The notes beneath the pieces were generated by a model, which was not told the origin of the DNA, searched no databases, and worked only from the letters and a program-made list of their open reading frames with translations. Of a stretch of 64,000 nucleotides of DNA, positions 48,471 to 56,250 are shown in pieces. A program made the translations under genes and the position numbers. The first letter of the stretch is position 1; each line of letters begins with the position of its first letter. Source of the DNA: Ruthenibacterium komagatae (lineage in GTDB: Bacteria > Bacillota > Clostridia > Oscillospirales > Ruminococcaceae); the NCBI RefSeq assembly GCF_045865535.1, contig NZ_AP031406.1, positions 2,356,001 through 2,420,000 of the forward strand, given 5' to 3'.

Positions 48471-49940
48471 TCAGTCGGAGGGCATGGCGCCTTCCACAAA
48501 GCTGCGCACATCGTCGCTGAGGGTCTTCACGTTGTCCTCGCCGATGTAGATCATGTGGCCCGAGGGATAGCCCTTCAGGGACACCCGGTCCATGGGCAGG
48601 CCCGCGTGGTTCAGCATGTAATAGATGATGCCGATGTGGGTGGCCGTGTCGTAGTAGCCGTTGGTGAAGAACACCCGCAGCCCGTGCATGCGGCACATGG
48701 CGTTGCGCAGCTGCTCGCCGGTGGTGCCCATGGGGGCCTCCCGGTTCCAGCGATCCTTCTTGGTGTACAGGTCGTACATGCAGGCCGCGGGCACGTACAC
48801 CCGGTCCAGATGAATGTTCAGCTTGGGGAAGATCACGCCCGTGAGCACGCCGAAGAAAAACGCGCCGTACCGGTCGCTGGAGGCGTCGTCGTACACGCCC
48901 GTCACGTTCTCCACGGCCTCGGGCACGTAGCGCGGCCGGGTGATGCGGCCGTCGAACCGGGCCACCGAAGCGCCCTTCTCTTTGATGACTTCCAGCCGGA
49001 AGCTCTCGTCGTCGATGCGCAGGGCCCGGTCGGTCAGGTACTGGCGGGAGACGCCGGTGAAGTCCTGGATCTGCCGGATCACGTCTTCGCGCTCGTCCCC
49101 GGTCAGGGACTCGCCCCGGTACAGCGCCGTCAGGTAGGTGGTGTCCGCGAAGGCGCGGGCCCGCTTCACAAACGCTTCCAGCGTCTCTTCCGTGGGGTGG
49201 TTGTGATACCAGTGAATGGCGGCGTAGGAGGGGAAGGCCACCACGGCGTGCTCCACCGGGACCTCCCGCTCGAAGTATTTGCCCGTGGTCACGGTGTTGC
49301 CGATCATGACGATGCCGTCAAAGGCCAGCGCGTAGGAGCGCTCGTGGCTGCGGGTGGCCGCGATGCCTGCCGCAGTGGCGGCACGGGTGCAGCCGTAGCT
49401 CTCACCGATCAGGTATTTGGGGCTGGTCCAGCGGCCATAGCGGTGCAGCCACTTTTCAATGAACACCAGCAGGGCCTCGGCGTCCTCTTCAATGCCGTAG
49501 AACTTGTCGGCGCTGTTCTCGTCCAGCAGCACGCCGTAGCCGGTGCCCACCGGGTCCACCAGAACGATGTCCGCAATGTCCAGCAGGCAGTCGGGGTTGT
49601 CCATGGACTTGTAGGGCGGCAGCGAGGTGGCCCGGTCCGTCTCCTCGTAGAACACGCGGGTGGTGCCCAAAAAGCCCGCATGCACGTACATGGAGGAGGA
49701 GCCGGGGCCGCCGTTGAAGCCGAACAGCACCGGGCGGTTGGCCACATCCTTCACGTCGGAGCGGAAATACGAGTAGGAGAAAATGGACGCGATGGGCTTG
49801 CCGGACGCGTCGTAGAACACGTTGTCCTCGCTGACCGTGTGGTAGGGGATCTGCTGGCCCCGCAGCTGGATCTCGCCGTCGGATTCGAACCGGGCGGGCG
49901 CAAAGGTGGCGGGGTCGAACTTTTCCGTGGTATACATCAT
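48471..49940 (-). CDS. S10-family serine carboxypeptidase-like peptidase
   Basis: The 489-residue protein has the S10 features FGFNGGPGSSSMYVHAGFLG (oxyanion region), the nucleophile elbow LIGESYG (Ser181), the Asp in TNGYYDTATHIG and the His in YPSGHMIYIGE near the C-terminus. There is no signal peptide, so it acts inside the cell. S10 enzymes remove C-terminal residues from peptides. ATG 49940 (or the next Met) follows AAGGAGGTTTGC, 18 bp after the N-acyl-D-amino-acid deacylase gene. It is the last gene of a three-gene peptide-degrading operon. Confidence 0.87.
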   Translation of the reverse strand: MMYTTEKFDPATFAPARFESDGEIQLRGQQIPYHTVSEDNVFYDASGKPIASIFSYSYFRSDVKDVANRPVLFGFNGGPGSSSMYVHAGFLGTTRVFYEETDRATSLPPYKSMDNPDCLLDIADIVLVDPVGTGYGVLLDENSADKFYGIEEDAEALLVFIEKWLHRYGRWTSPKYLIGESYGCTRAATAAGIAATRSHERSYALAFDGIVMIGNTVTTGKYFEREVPVEHAVVAFPSYAAIHWYHNHPTEETLEAFVKRARAFADTTYLTALYRGESLTGDEREDVIRQIQDFTGVSRQYLTDRALRIDDESFRLEVIKEKGASVARFDGRITRPRYVPEAVENVTGVYDDASSDRYGAFFFGVLTGVIFPKLNIHLDRVYVPAACMYDLYTKKDRWNREAPMGTTGEQLRNAMCRMHGLRVFFTNGYYDTATHIGIIYYMLNHAGLPMDRVSLKGYPSGHMIYIGEDNVKTLSDDVRSFVEGAMPSD

Positions 49941-49958
49941 GCAAACCTCCTTGTTTTT

Positions 49959-51722
49959 TCAGCAGTTCTGCCGGCGGATGACGCCGCCGGGCAGCGCGCC
50001 GGTGTGCTGTCCGTTGCGGATGACGGGCGTGCCGTTGACCAGCACGTGCTCGATGCCCTCGGGATACACCGCGGGGTCCAGCACGTTCTCGTTGGTCTTC
50101 AGGCGGTCCCAGTCGATGACCAGGACGTCCGCCTGCTTGCCGGGCGCCAGTGTGCCGCGCTTTTGAAAGTGCAGAATTTCCGCCGGGCGGCCGGTGAGCT
50201 TGTAGATCATCTGCTCCCGGTCATCCCCGCCCAGCTCGGTCAAAAACTTGATGAAGCCGCAGTAGGTGTTGGGGTTGGGTTTGTTGCCGGGGCTTTCGGG
50301 GTCGTAGGCCACGGTGGAGTCCAGGCCGAACACAAAGGTGTCGTTGCCCAGGGTGGCTTTGGGATGCCCCACAAAGGTCTTGACGCTCTCGGCGTTGGCG
50401 TCGTGCACGGCGCGGAAGATCTGGGTGCGGCAGTCCAGCAGCAGAAGGTCGAACAGCGCTTCCAGCGTCTCCTTGCCCATCATGACGCCCACCTGTTTGG
50501 CGGTTTTGCCCTCGTACTGCTTTTCGGCGCAGCGCATGATTTTGATTTCCTCTTCCCACTCCGGCTGGACCTTGGGGTTCAGAATGTAATAAGTACCGCC
50601 GTAGATGGCGTCCCGAATCTGCTTGCGGTAGTCCAGCTTGGTCAGATTGTGCAAAAACAGGGTGATGCCGCCGGTGAACTTGTACCAGGGGCGGAACAGG
50701 GTGATCAGGTCCGGGGCGATCATGGTGCCGCCTGTGGAGTTGGGGATCACGTCAAAGCCCGCGCGCACGCCCCGGGCCACGTAGTCGTCAATGACCTGCA
50801 GGGTGCGCTGAGACGCCGCCCGCTGCAGGAAATCGTCGTTGGCCGGGTACAGCTCGTACCCTTTGGACAGATGGGAGATCTGCACCTGGATGTCGTTGCG
50901 CAGGCCGATCTCCAGAATTTCGATGATGCCGTCGATCTTCTTCTGGCGCTTGGGCGTGCCCACCCGGGGGCCGGTCTTGCGCCAGTGGGCGAACAGAATG
51001 CCGTTGTCCTGTTTCAGTTCCCGGCTCATCTCCAGCAGCTCCTCGGTGTCGGAGAAGATGCCCGGCTCGTAGTCCAGACCCACGGACATGCCGAAGGCGC
51101 CCGCGTCCAGCGCCTCGTGGATGTACTCTTTCAGCTGCTCTTTCTCCTGCGGGGTGGGCTTGCGCAGACCGTCCGGTCCCATCACGTTCATGCGGATGGT
51201 GCTGTAGCCCAGCACGGTCACGATGTTGCCGGAAGTGCCGTGGGCGTCCACCGCGTCCAGCCACTCGTGGAAGGTGTGCCAGCTGGGGTCGAAGCCGCAG
51301 TGCTTGCGGATCAGGGGAATGGCGTCCTCGCTGAGGGCGTAGTAATCCTCGTTGTACATGTCCGCGTACAGCTTGGGGGTCAATTCGTCAAAAATGTCCC
51401 GCATGGCCTGATTGGCCAGCCAGTATTTGCCGATGGGCGCGATGGACTGGCCGCACATGCAGCCCACAAAGGTGGTGATGCCCTGGTGCAGCATGCTGTC
51501 CATGGTGGGGTAGCCCAGCAGGGTCTGGTCCGCATGGGAGTGCATTTCGATGAAGCCCGGAGTGACCACCTTGCCCCGGGCGTCGATGACCTGGGCGGCG
51601 CTTTCGCCGCTCAGATCGCCAATGGCTGCAATTTGATCGCCGCGGATGCCCACGTCGGCCCGCACGGCCGCGGCACCGGTCCCGTCGATCACGGTGCCGC
51701 CCTGAATCAGAATGTCATACAT
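49959..51722 (-). CDS. N-acyl-D-amino-acid deacylase / D-aminoacylase-type amidohydrolase
   Basis: The 587-residue protein opens MYDILIQGGTVIDGTGAAAV and has the metal motif TPGFIEMHSHADQTLL, then the Cys-ligand region FVGCMCGQSIAPIG and ISHLSKGYELYP. The C-terminal TLAPGKQADVLVIDWDRL is the closing beta-sandwich. This is the YgeY/D-aminoacylase branch, which hydrolyses N-acyl-D-amino acids or dipeptide-like amides. It is longer than the 480-residue Alcaligenes enzymes. It is co-transcribed with the M19 gene upstream (9 bp) and S10 gene downstream. Confidence 0.87.
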   Translation of the reverse strand: MYDILIQGGTVIDGTGAAAVRADVGIRGDQIAAIGDLSGESAAQVIDARGKVVTPGFIEMHSHADQTLLGYPTMDSMLHQGITTFVGCMCGQSIAPIGKYWLANQAMRDIFDELTPKLYADMYNEDYYALSEDAIPLIRKHCGFDPSWHTFHEWLDAVDAHGTSGNIVTVLGYSTIRMNVMGPDGLRKPTPQEKEQLKEYIHEALDAGAFGMSVGLDYEPGIFSDTEELLEMSRELKQDNGILFAHWRKTGPRVGTPKRQKKIDGIIEILEIGLRNDIQVQISHLSKGYELYPANDDFLQRAASQRTLQVIDDYVARGVRAGFDVIPNSTGGTMIAPDLITLFRPWYKFTGGITLFLHNLTKLDYRKQIRDAIYGGTYYILNPKVQPEWEEEIKIMRCAEKQYEGKTAKQVGVMMGKETLEALFDLLLLDCRTQIFRAVHDANAESVKTFVGHPKATLGNDTFVFGLDSTVAYDPESPGNKPNPNTYCGFIKFLTELGGDDREQMIYKLTGRPAEILHFQKRGTLAPGKQADVLVIDWDRLKTNENVLDPAVYPEGIEHVLVNGTPVIRNGQHTGALPGGVIRRQNC

Positions 51723-51731
51723 AGGGCCGCC

Positions 51732-52778
51732 TCATTTCTTGTCCCATACCTGGCGGAACACGCGCATCAGGTTGCCGCCCAGCACTTTTTCAATGTCCGC
51801 CTGGCCGAAGCCGCGGGCCAGCATGTGGTCCACCAGGTTGTCCCACTCGTCGAAGTAGTTGAAGCCCTGCACGTGCTTCTGGTTGCCGTCAAACTTGCCG
51901 AACCAGTTGGGGCAGGTGCGCTCGAACTCCACACGGCCCATCAGGTAATCCAGGGTGGGACGTTTCCAGCGGTCGGTGCCGATGCCGATGTAATCGATGC
52001 CCACCAGATCCGCCACGTGGGCGATGTGGTCGATGTACCGGTCCACGGTGGGCCAGGTGCTCTGGTCCTCGTTGCACATGACGCTGTGGGGGCACAGGCA
52101 GATCACGCCGCCCTTGGCCGCCAGCGCTTTGATCTGCTCGTCGTTGGCGTTGCGGGTGTGCTTGGCCACGTCGTAGCAGGAGGAGTGGGAGAAGATCACC
52201 GGGTCCGAAGAGGTGGCGATGGCGTCCAGCGAGGTGCGGCGGCCCACGTGGGACAAGTCGATCAGCATGCCCACCCGGTTCATTTCATAAATGCACTGCT
52301 GGCCAAAGCGGGTCAGGCCCGTGTCGTTGCCCTCAAAGGCGCCGGAGCCGATGTGGCACTGCTGGTTGTAGGTCAGCTGCACGATCTTCAGGCCCAGACG
52401 GTTCAAAAGCGAGATGTAGCGCAGGTCCTGCTCGAAGCAGAAGGCGCCCTGGGTGCTCATGATCACGGCCAGCTTGCCCTCGGCCTTGGCCCGCTCAATG
52501 TCGGCGGAATGGGTGGCGATGATCACCTTGTCCGGGCAGGTCTCTTCCAACAGATAATATTGATGGATGGCTTTGCAGCACTCGGTGAAGGAACAGGGGT
52601 AGTTGTCGTCCACGATGGTGGTGCTGATGGCCGTGACGCCGCCCTCCAGCAGGATGTCCACAATGTTTCTCCCCGGCGCACAATCGAAGGGGGGATCGGT
52701 GAACAGGCCATGGAACAGTGAGTCAATGGCATAGGACTCTTTCAGGATGCGGGATGCCTCTGCGGATACGTTCTTCAT
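51732..52778 (-). CDS. M19 (renal dipeptidase-like) peptidase with altered metal site
   Basis: The 348-residue protein has the M19 barrel order: LIDLSHVGRRTSLDA, VIFSHSSCYDVAKHTRNAND, GGVICLCPHSV and DYIGIGTDR, which supply the two His and the distal Asp. However, where M19 enzymes have HxD near the N-terminus it reads AIDSLFHGL, and the bridging EG motif reads MSTQGAF (Gln). The site may bind one metal or have another activity. ATG 52778 follows CAGGAGG. It is first in the operon with the deacylase and S10 genes, divergent from the TPR-Opp cluster. Confidence 0.82.
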   Translation of the reverse strand: MKNVSAEASRILKESYAIDSLFHGLFTDPPFDCAPGRNIVDILLEGGVTAISTTIVDDNYPCSFTECCKAIHQYYLLEETCPDKVIIATHSADIERAKAEGKLAVIMSTQGAFCFEQDLRYISLLNRLGLKIVQLTYNQQCHIGSGAFEGNDTGLTRFGQQCIYEMNRVGMLIDLSHVGRRTSLDAIATSSDPVIFSHSSCYDVAKHTRNANDEQIKALAAKGGVICLCPHSVMCNEDQSTWPTVDRYIDHIAHVADLVGIDYIGIGTDRWKRPTLDYLMGRVEFERTCPNWFGKFDGNQKHVQGFNYFDEWDNLVDHMLARGFGQADIEKVLGGNLMRVFRQVWDKK

Positions 52779-52866
52779 GAAAAAACCTCCTGGTACTGCA
52801 ATGTTTAGCGGCTGCAATACTCTATTTGTAATTTGTTTTATTATTTCACAAAGAAAAAGGAAAATC

Positions 52867-52889
52867 AATATCGAATAATATACGATATT
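52867..52889. promoter_or_regulatory. inverted repeat in the divergent region
   Basis: AATATCG-AATAATATA-CGATATT, perfect 7-bp arms, about 38 bp upstream of the -35 of the TPR-gene promoter. Candidate operator for the divergent peptide genes. Confidence 0.5.
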
Positions 52890-52926
52890 TTTGTTTTTTG
52901 TGGATTGATTTTTGCACGAAAAATCA

Positions 52927-52955
52927 TTGACAAACCAATGTTTAGTGATTATAAT
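52927..52955 (+). promoter_or_regulatory. fully consensus promoter of the TPR-gene cluster
   Basis: TTGACA (52927-52932), exactly 17 bp and TATAAT (52950-52955). The -35 overlaps the palindrome CATTG-N6-CAATG. Confidence 0.9.
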
Positions 52956-53146
52956 GGGATAAAACTTAACACAAAAAACATGGTTTTTTCACAAAAATGG
53001 ACCAGTTTGTTGTGAAAGTGCAACAAGATTTAGTCGAAAGTTTGTGAAACATGCACCATGTGCGCGAACCGCGTACAGATTCGGCGCGGCGCTGTGAAAA
53101 AAAGAATCTATCATATAGGATTTTCAGCAAAAAGGAGAGACGGGCC

Positions 53147-53956
53147 GTGAAGTTTGTGTTCAACGAAGAAAAAAATGAAGAGATGCGCCATATTCTGATG
53201 ATGCGGCCCACGGTGGAAGAGGGCGAAAAGCTGCTGGCCAAGGACGATACCGACGCCTACGCCTGGTACGTGTACGGCACGGCGCTGGGCCTGCAGGGGG
53301 ATTATGACAAAGCGGTAGAAGCTTATTCCCACGGCATTGCGTATGACCCGTTTTACGCGCCCAACTATTTCGGCCGCGGCCGCAAGCTGAACGTCAGCGG
53401 TCACTTCTGGCAGGCCGTGGCGGATTTCACCGTGGCCATCCATCTGGACTCCGACAACTGGACCTACTGGTACTACCGTGCCACGGCTTTGAATATGAAG
53501 GGCCACGTGGAGGAATCCATTGACGATTTCAAAAAGTGCATTTCCCTGACCGCTCCCCAGGAGCATTACCCCCTGGCGGACTGGCTGTACACTTCCAACG
53601 TGGAGCTGGGCCGGTACAAAGAGGCTGAGGAGAGTTTGAATCTGGTGGACGCTTCGTTGGAAGCACCGCAGATGGATTACGGTTACCGCCGGTCGGTCCT
53701 CCTTTATAAAGGAATCGTGAAACCGGAAGAGTTTATCGATATTCCGCTGCTGGAAAAGAATGTCCTTCCCCAGAAGGACCGGGTGCGGATGGAGCTGAAT
53801 GGTTTGTACTACAGCCTGTACTGCTACTGGCTGGTCCACGGTGAACCGGAAAAGGCCAAGGATGCCATCCGCGAGCTGCTGAAGGTGGCATATCCCGGCG
53901 CGTTTGCCCACACCAAGGCGATCCCCATTGCCAAGCGGCTGGGCCTTCTGGAGTAA
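53147..53956 (+). CDS. TPR-like protein, tandem paralogue 1
   Basis: The 269-residue protein starts at GTG 53147 (AAAGGAGAG upstream) as KFVFNEEKNEEMRHILMMRP. It consists of helix pairs with TPR-like spacing: AYAWYVYGTALGLQGDYDKA, the block FYAPNYFGRGRKLNVSGHFW, WTYWYYRATALNMKGHVEES and a C-terminal helical part (LYYSLYCYWLVHGEPEKAKD). It is about 60-70% similar by eye to the two paralogues that follow, and is the most divergent of the three. No signal or membrane segment. Function unknown; probably a scaffold or peptide-binding protein for the adjacent peptide genes. Confidence 0.75.
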   Translation: MKFVFNEEKNEEMRHILMMRPTVEEGEKLLAKDDTDAYAWYVYGTALGLQGDYDKAVEAYSHGIAYDPFYAPNYFGRGRKLNVSGHFWQAVADFTVAIHLDSDNWTYWYYRATALNMKGHVEESIDDFKKCISLTAPQEHYPLADWLYTSNVELGRYKEAEESLNLVDASLEAPQMDYGYRRSVLLYKGIVKPEEFIDIPLLEKNVLPQKDRVRMELNGLYYSLYCYWLVHGEPEKAKDAIRELLKVAYPGAFAHTKAIPIAKRLGLLE

Positions 53957-53997
53957 GGCGCGCAAAGTTCATAAAGGCACATTGCAGAAAATTCAAC

Positions 53998-54047
53998 AAA
54001 GGCGTTTGAATCTGCATAGTGGGAAACTATGCGTTCGAACGCCTTTT
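53998..54047 (+). terminator. long hairpin terminator between TPR genes 1 and 2
   Basis: AAAGGCGTT...TGCATAGT pairs with ACTATGC...AACGCCTTT in one long stem, then TTTTTATT. It should limit read-through from gene 1. Confidence 0.8.
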
Positions 54048-54102
54048 TATTAAAAGAAAGAATCATATAGGATATACGAGTTTTACAAAGGCGGTGTGAT
54101 GG

Positions 54103-54906
54103 ATGAAGTTCGTGTACAACGAGGAGAAAAATGAGGAAATGCGTCGCATGCTGATGATGCAGCCCACGGTGGAAGAGGGCAAGGCGCTGCTGGAAAAAGA
54201 CGAGACCGACGCCTATGCCTGGTACGTCTACGGCAAGGCGCTGAGCCTGCAGAAGGACTATGAGGGCGCCATCGAGGCACACTCCCGCGGGATCGTGTAC
54301 GACCCGTTCTATGCGCCCAACTACTTCGGACGCGGCGGAAAGATGAGCACCACCGGCCGCTTCTGGGCCGCCATGGCGGATTACACCATGGCCATTCAGC
54401 TGGACTCCCGCAACTGGCTGTACTGGTATTACCGCGCCACCACCCTGAACCTGGCGGGCCACCTGGAAGAGTCCATCGACGACTTCCGCCAGTGCATGAA
54501 GGTGTCCGACCCCCATGAGCACTATCCGCTGGTCCACTGGATCTACACCACTTACGTGGAGCTGGGCAAGTTCGCCGAGGCGGAAAAGAGCCTGGAGGCG
54601 GTGGACGCCACACTGGAGCCGCCCCAGATGGACTATGGCTACTGCCGCGCCGTGCGCCTGTACAAGGGCATGATCAAGCCCGAGGACTACATAGAGCCCG
54701 ACATGAAGGACAAGGTCCTGCCCCGGGAGAACCGCGTGACCCTGGAGCTGACCGGCATGTACTACGGCCTGTATTGCTACTGGACGCTGCACGGCGATCC
54801 GGAGAAGGCCAAGGACGCCATCCGCAACGTGCTGAAGTCGGCTTACCCCGGCGCCTTCGGCTACACCAAATCCATCCCCGTGGCGAAAAAGCTGGGGCTG
54901 CTGTAA
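54103..54906 (+). CDS. TPR-like protein, tandem paralogue 2
   Basis: The 267-residue protein starts MKFVYNEEKNEEMRRMLMMQ and keeps every block of its neighbours: FYAPNYFGRGGKMSTTGRFW, WLYWYYRATTLNLAGHLEES, PPQMDYGYCRAVRLYKGMIK and MYYGLYCYWTLHGDPEKAKD. ATG 54103 follows AAGGCGGTGTG. AAAGAATC and ATCATATAGGAT, found before gene 1, recur before this gene (54053-54073), so a promoter region may have been duplicated with it. Function unknown. Confidence 0.75.
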   Translation: MKFVYNEEKNEEMRRMLMMQPTVEEGKALLEKDETDAYAWYVYGKALSLQKDYEGAIEAHSRGIVYDPFYAPNYFGRGGKMSTTGRFWAAMADYTMAIQLDSRNWLYWYYRATTLNLAGHLEESIDDFRQCMKVSDPHEHYPLVHWIYTTYVELGKFAEAEKSLEAVDATLEPPQMDYGYCRAVRLYKGMIKPEDYIEPDMKDKVLPRENRVTLELTGMYYGLYCYWTLHGDPEKAKDAIRNVLKSAYPGAFGYTKSIPVAKKLGLL

Positions 54907-54917
54907 CAGAAAACAAA

Positions 54918-54942
54918 CCCCGCGGCCCACTGGGCCGCGGGG
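54918..54942 (+). other. GC-rich hairpin between TPR genes 2 and 3
   Basis: CCCCGCGGCCC-ACT-GGGCCGCGGGG is a perfect 11-bp stem without a T tail (TGGATAAA follows). It could be an mRNA-stabilising or processing hairpin rather than a terminator. Confidence 0.6.
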
Positions 54943-54969
54943 TGGATAAAAAACAGGAGGCTGTTGAAA

Positions 54970-55776
54970 ATGAAATTTGTGTACAACGAGGAGAAAAACG
55001 AGGCAATGCGTCATATTCTGATGATGCAGCCCACCGTGGAAGAAGCCAAGGCGAAACTGGACAAGGACGATACCGACGCCGCCGCCTGGTATGAGTACGG
55101 CACCGCCCTGAGCCTGGTGGGCAAGTACGAAGAGGCCCTTGAGGCACACTCTCACGGCATTGCCTACGACCCGTTCTATGCGCCCAACTACTTCGGACGC
55201 GGCCGCCGTCAGAACGCCGTGGGCCGCACCTGGGCCGCTCTGGCGGACTTCACCGTGGCCATCCACCTGGATTCCGACTGCTGGACCTACTGGTACTATC
55301 GTGCCACCACTCTGAACCTGAACGGACATCTGGAAGAGTCCATCGACGACTTCCGTGAGTGCATGCGTCTGTCCAACCCGGCCGAGCACTATCCGCTGAT
55401 CCACTGGATCTACACCACCTATGTGCAGCTGGGCAAGTTCGACGAGGCCGAGAAGACCCTGGATCTGATCGACGCCACCGTGGAGCCGCCCCAGATGGAC
55501 TACGGCTACTGCCGCGCCGTCCGCCTGTACAAAGGTCTGGTCAAACCCGAGGAGTTTGTAGAGCCGGATATGAAGGACAAGGTCCTGCCCCGCGAGAACC
55601 GCGTGAACCTGGAGCTGAACGGCATGTACTACGGCCTGTACTGCTACTGGACGCTGCACGGTGATCCCGAGAAGGCGGCCGACGCCATCCGTCAGCTGAT
55701 GAAAGTGGCCTATCCCGGCGCCTTCGGCTACACCAAGGGCCTGCCCATCGCCAAGAAACTGGGCATCGTTGAATAA
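54970..55776 (+). CDS. TPR-like protein, tandem paralogue 3
   Basis: The 268-residue protein starts at ATG 54970 (CAGGAGGCTGTTGAAA upstream) as KFVYNEEKNEAMRHILMMQP. It is closest to paralogue 2: the segments VEPDMKDKVLPRENRVNLEL and MYYGLYCYWTLHGDPEKAAD are nearly identical. TPR-like pairs start at AAAWYEYGTALSLVGKYEEA. Gene 3 precedes the RidA gene by 18 bp. Tandem amplification with conserved blocks suggests dosage or slightly different partners; no enzyme motif was seen. Confidence 0.75.
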   Translation: MKFVYNEEKNEAMRHILMMQPTVEEAKAKLDKDDTDAAAWYEYGTALSLVGKYEEALEAHSHGIAYDPFYAPNYFGRGRRQNAVGRTWAALADFTVAIHLDSDCWTYWYYRATTLNLNGHLEESIDDFRECMRLSNPAEHYPLIHWIYTTYVQLGKFDEAEKTLDLIDATVEPPQMDYGYCRAVRLYKGLVKPEEFVEPDMKDKVLPRENRVNLELNGMYYGLYCYWTLHGDPEKAADAIRQLMKVAYPGAFGYTKGLPIAKKLGIVE

Positions 55777-55794
55777 GACAAGGGGGATCTTCTG

Positions 55795-56139
55795 ATGATT
55801 GAATATGTGGATCCGGCCCCGACCTTTTGCCGGGCCGTAAAACACAACGGTGTCATCTATTTCAGCGGACACTGTGACGGCAAAAAGCACGACACCATCG
55901 CCGGCCAGACACAGGCTTTGTGCGAGCGGTATGAAGAGCTGCTGGAACAGCACGGCAGCGACAAGGACCATCTGCTGTTTGTGACCATTTACATCTCGGA
56001 CCTCTCGTTGAAAGATGAGATGAACAAAGTTTGGGACGCGTGGCTGAACCCCGGCCATGCCCCCGCCCGGGTCTGCGTGGAAGCGAAGATCCCGGAGGGC
56101 TACTTCCTCGAAATGAGCGTTGTGGCCGCGTTGAAATAA
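55795..56139 (+). CDS. RidA-family (YjgF/UK114) protein
   Basis: The 114-residue protein matches the RidA fold: FCRAVKHNGVIYFSGHCDGK at the start, VTIYISDLSLKDEMNKVWDAW and the end PARVCVEAKIPEGYFLEMSV with the conserved Arg. RidA proteins hydrolyse reactive enamines/imines produced by PLP enzymes or amino-acid oxidation, which fits a cluster that releases amino acids. ATG 55795 follows AAGGGGATC. It lies 18 bp after TPR gene 3 and is closed by a terminator at 56151. Confidence 0.88.
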   Translation: MIEYVDPAPTFCRAVKHNGVIYFSGHCDGKKHDTIAGQTQALCERYEELLEQHGSDKDHLLFVTIYISDLSLKDEMNKVWDAWLNPGHAPARVCVEAKIPEGYFLEMSVVAALK

Positions 56140-56150
56140 AACGCACTCCC

Positions 56151-56190
56151 GGAGAGAGTGTGCGCAGGTGCACTCTCTCCGCTTTCTTTT
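56151..56190 (+). terminator. terminator between ridA and the opp genes
   Basis: GGAGAGAGTG and CACTCTCTCC flank a 10-nt loop, followed by GCTTTCTTTT. Confidence 0.7.
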
Positions 56191-56250
56191 GAAAACCGGC
56201 CCGGCCTTTGGTCGGGAATCTATATTATTGCGAACTGCGGGAGAAATAAT

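Larger units (their letters stand above)
52779..53146. promoter_or_regulatory. AT-rich divergent control region
   Basis: This 368-bp gap is far more AT-rich than its surroundings. It contains the consensus promoter at 52927-52955, two exact copies of CAATGTTTAG (52799-52808 and 52936-52945), the inverted repeat CATTG-N6-CAATG (52925-52940) over the -35, and AATATCG-N9-CGATATT (52867-52889). After the promoter there is a 190-nt leader with no terminator or ORF that I can support. Confidence 0.7.

Noticed and set aside
48555..52721. A 1388-codon plus-strand open frame
   Set aside because: It runs antisense through the S10, D-aminoacylase and M19 genes, has Val/Gly/His-rich composition without any domain, and no ribosome-binding site. 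It is a GC-rich shadow frame.
53824..56058. A 744-codon minus-strand open frame
   Set aside because: It is antisense to the three TPR genes; its apparent internal repeats come from those paralogues. No start signals.
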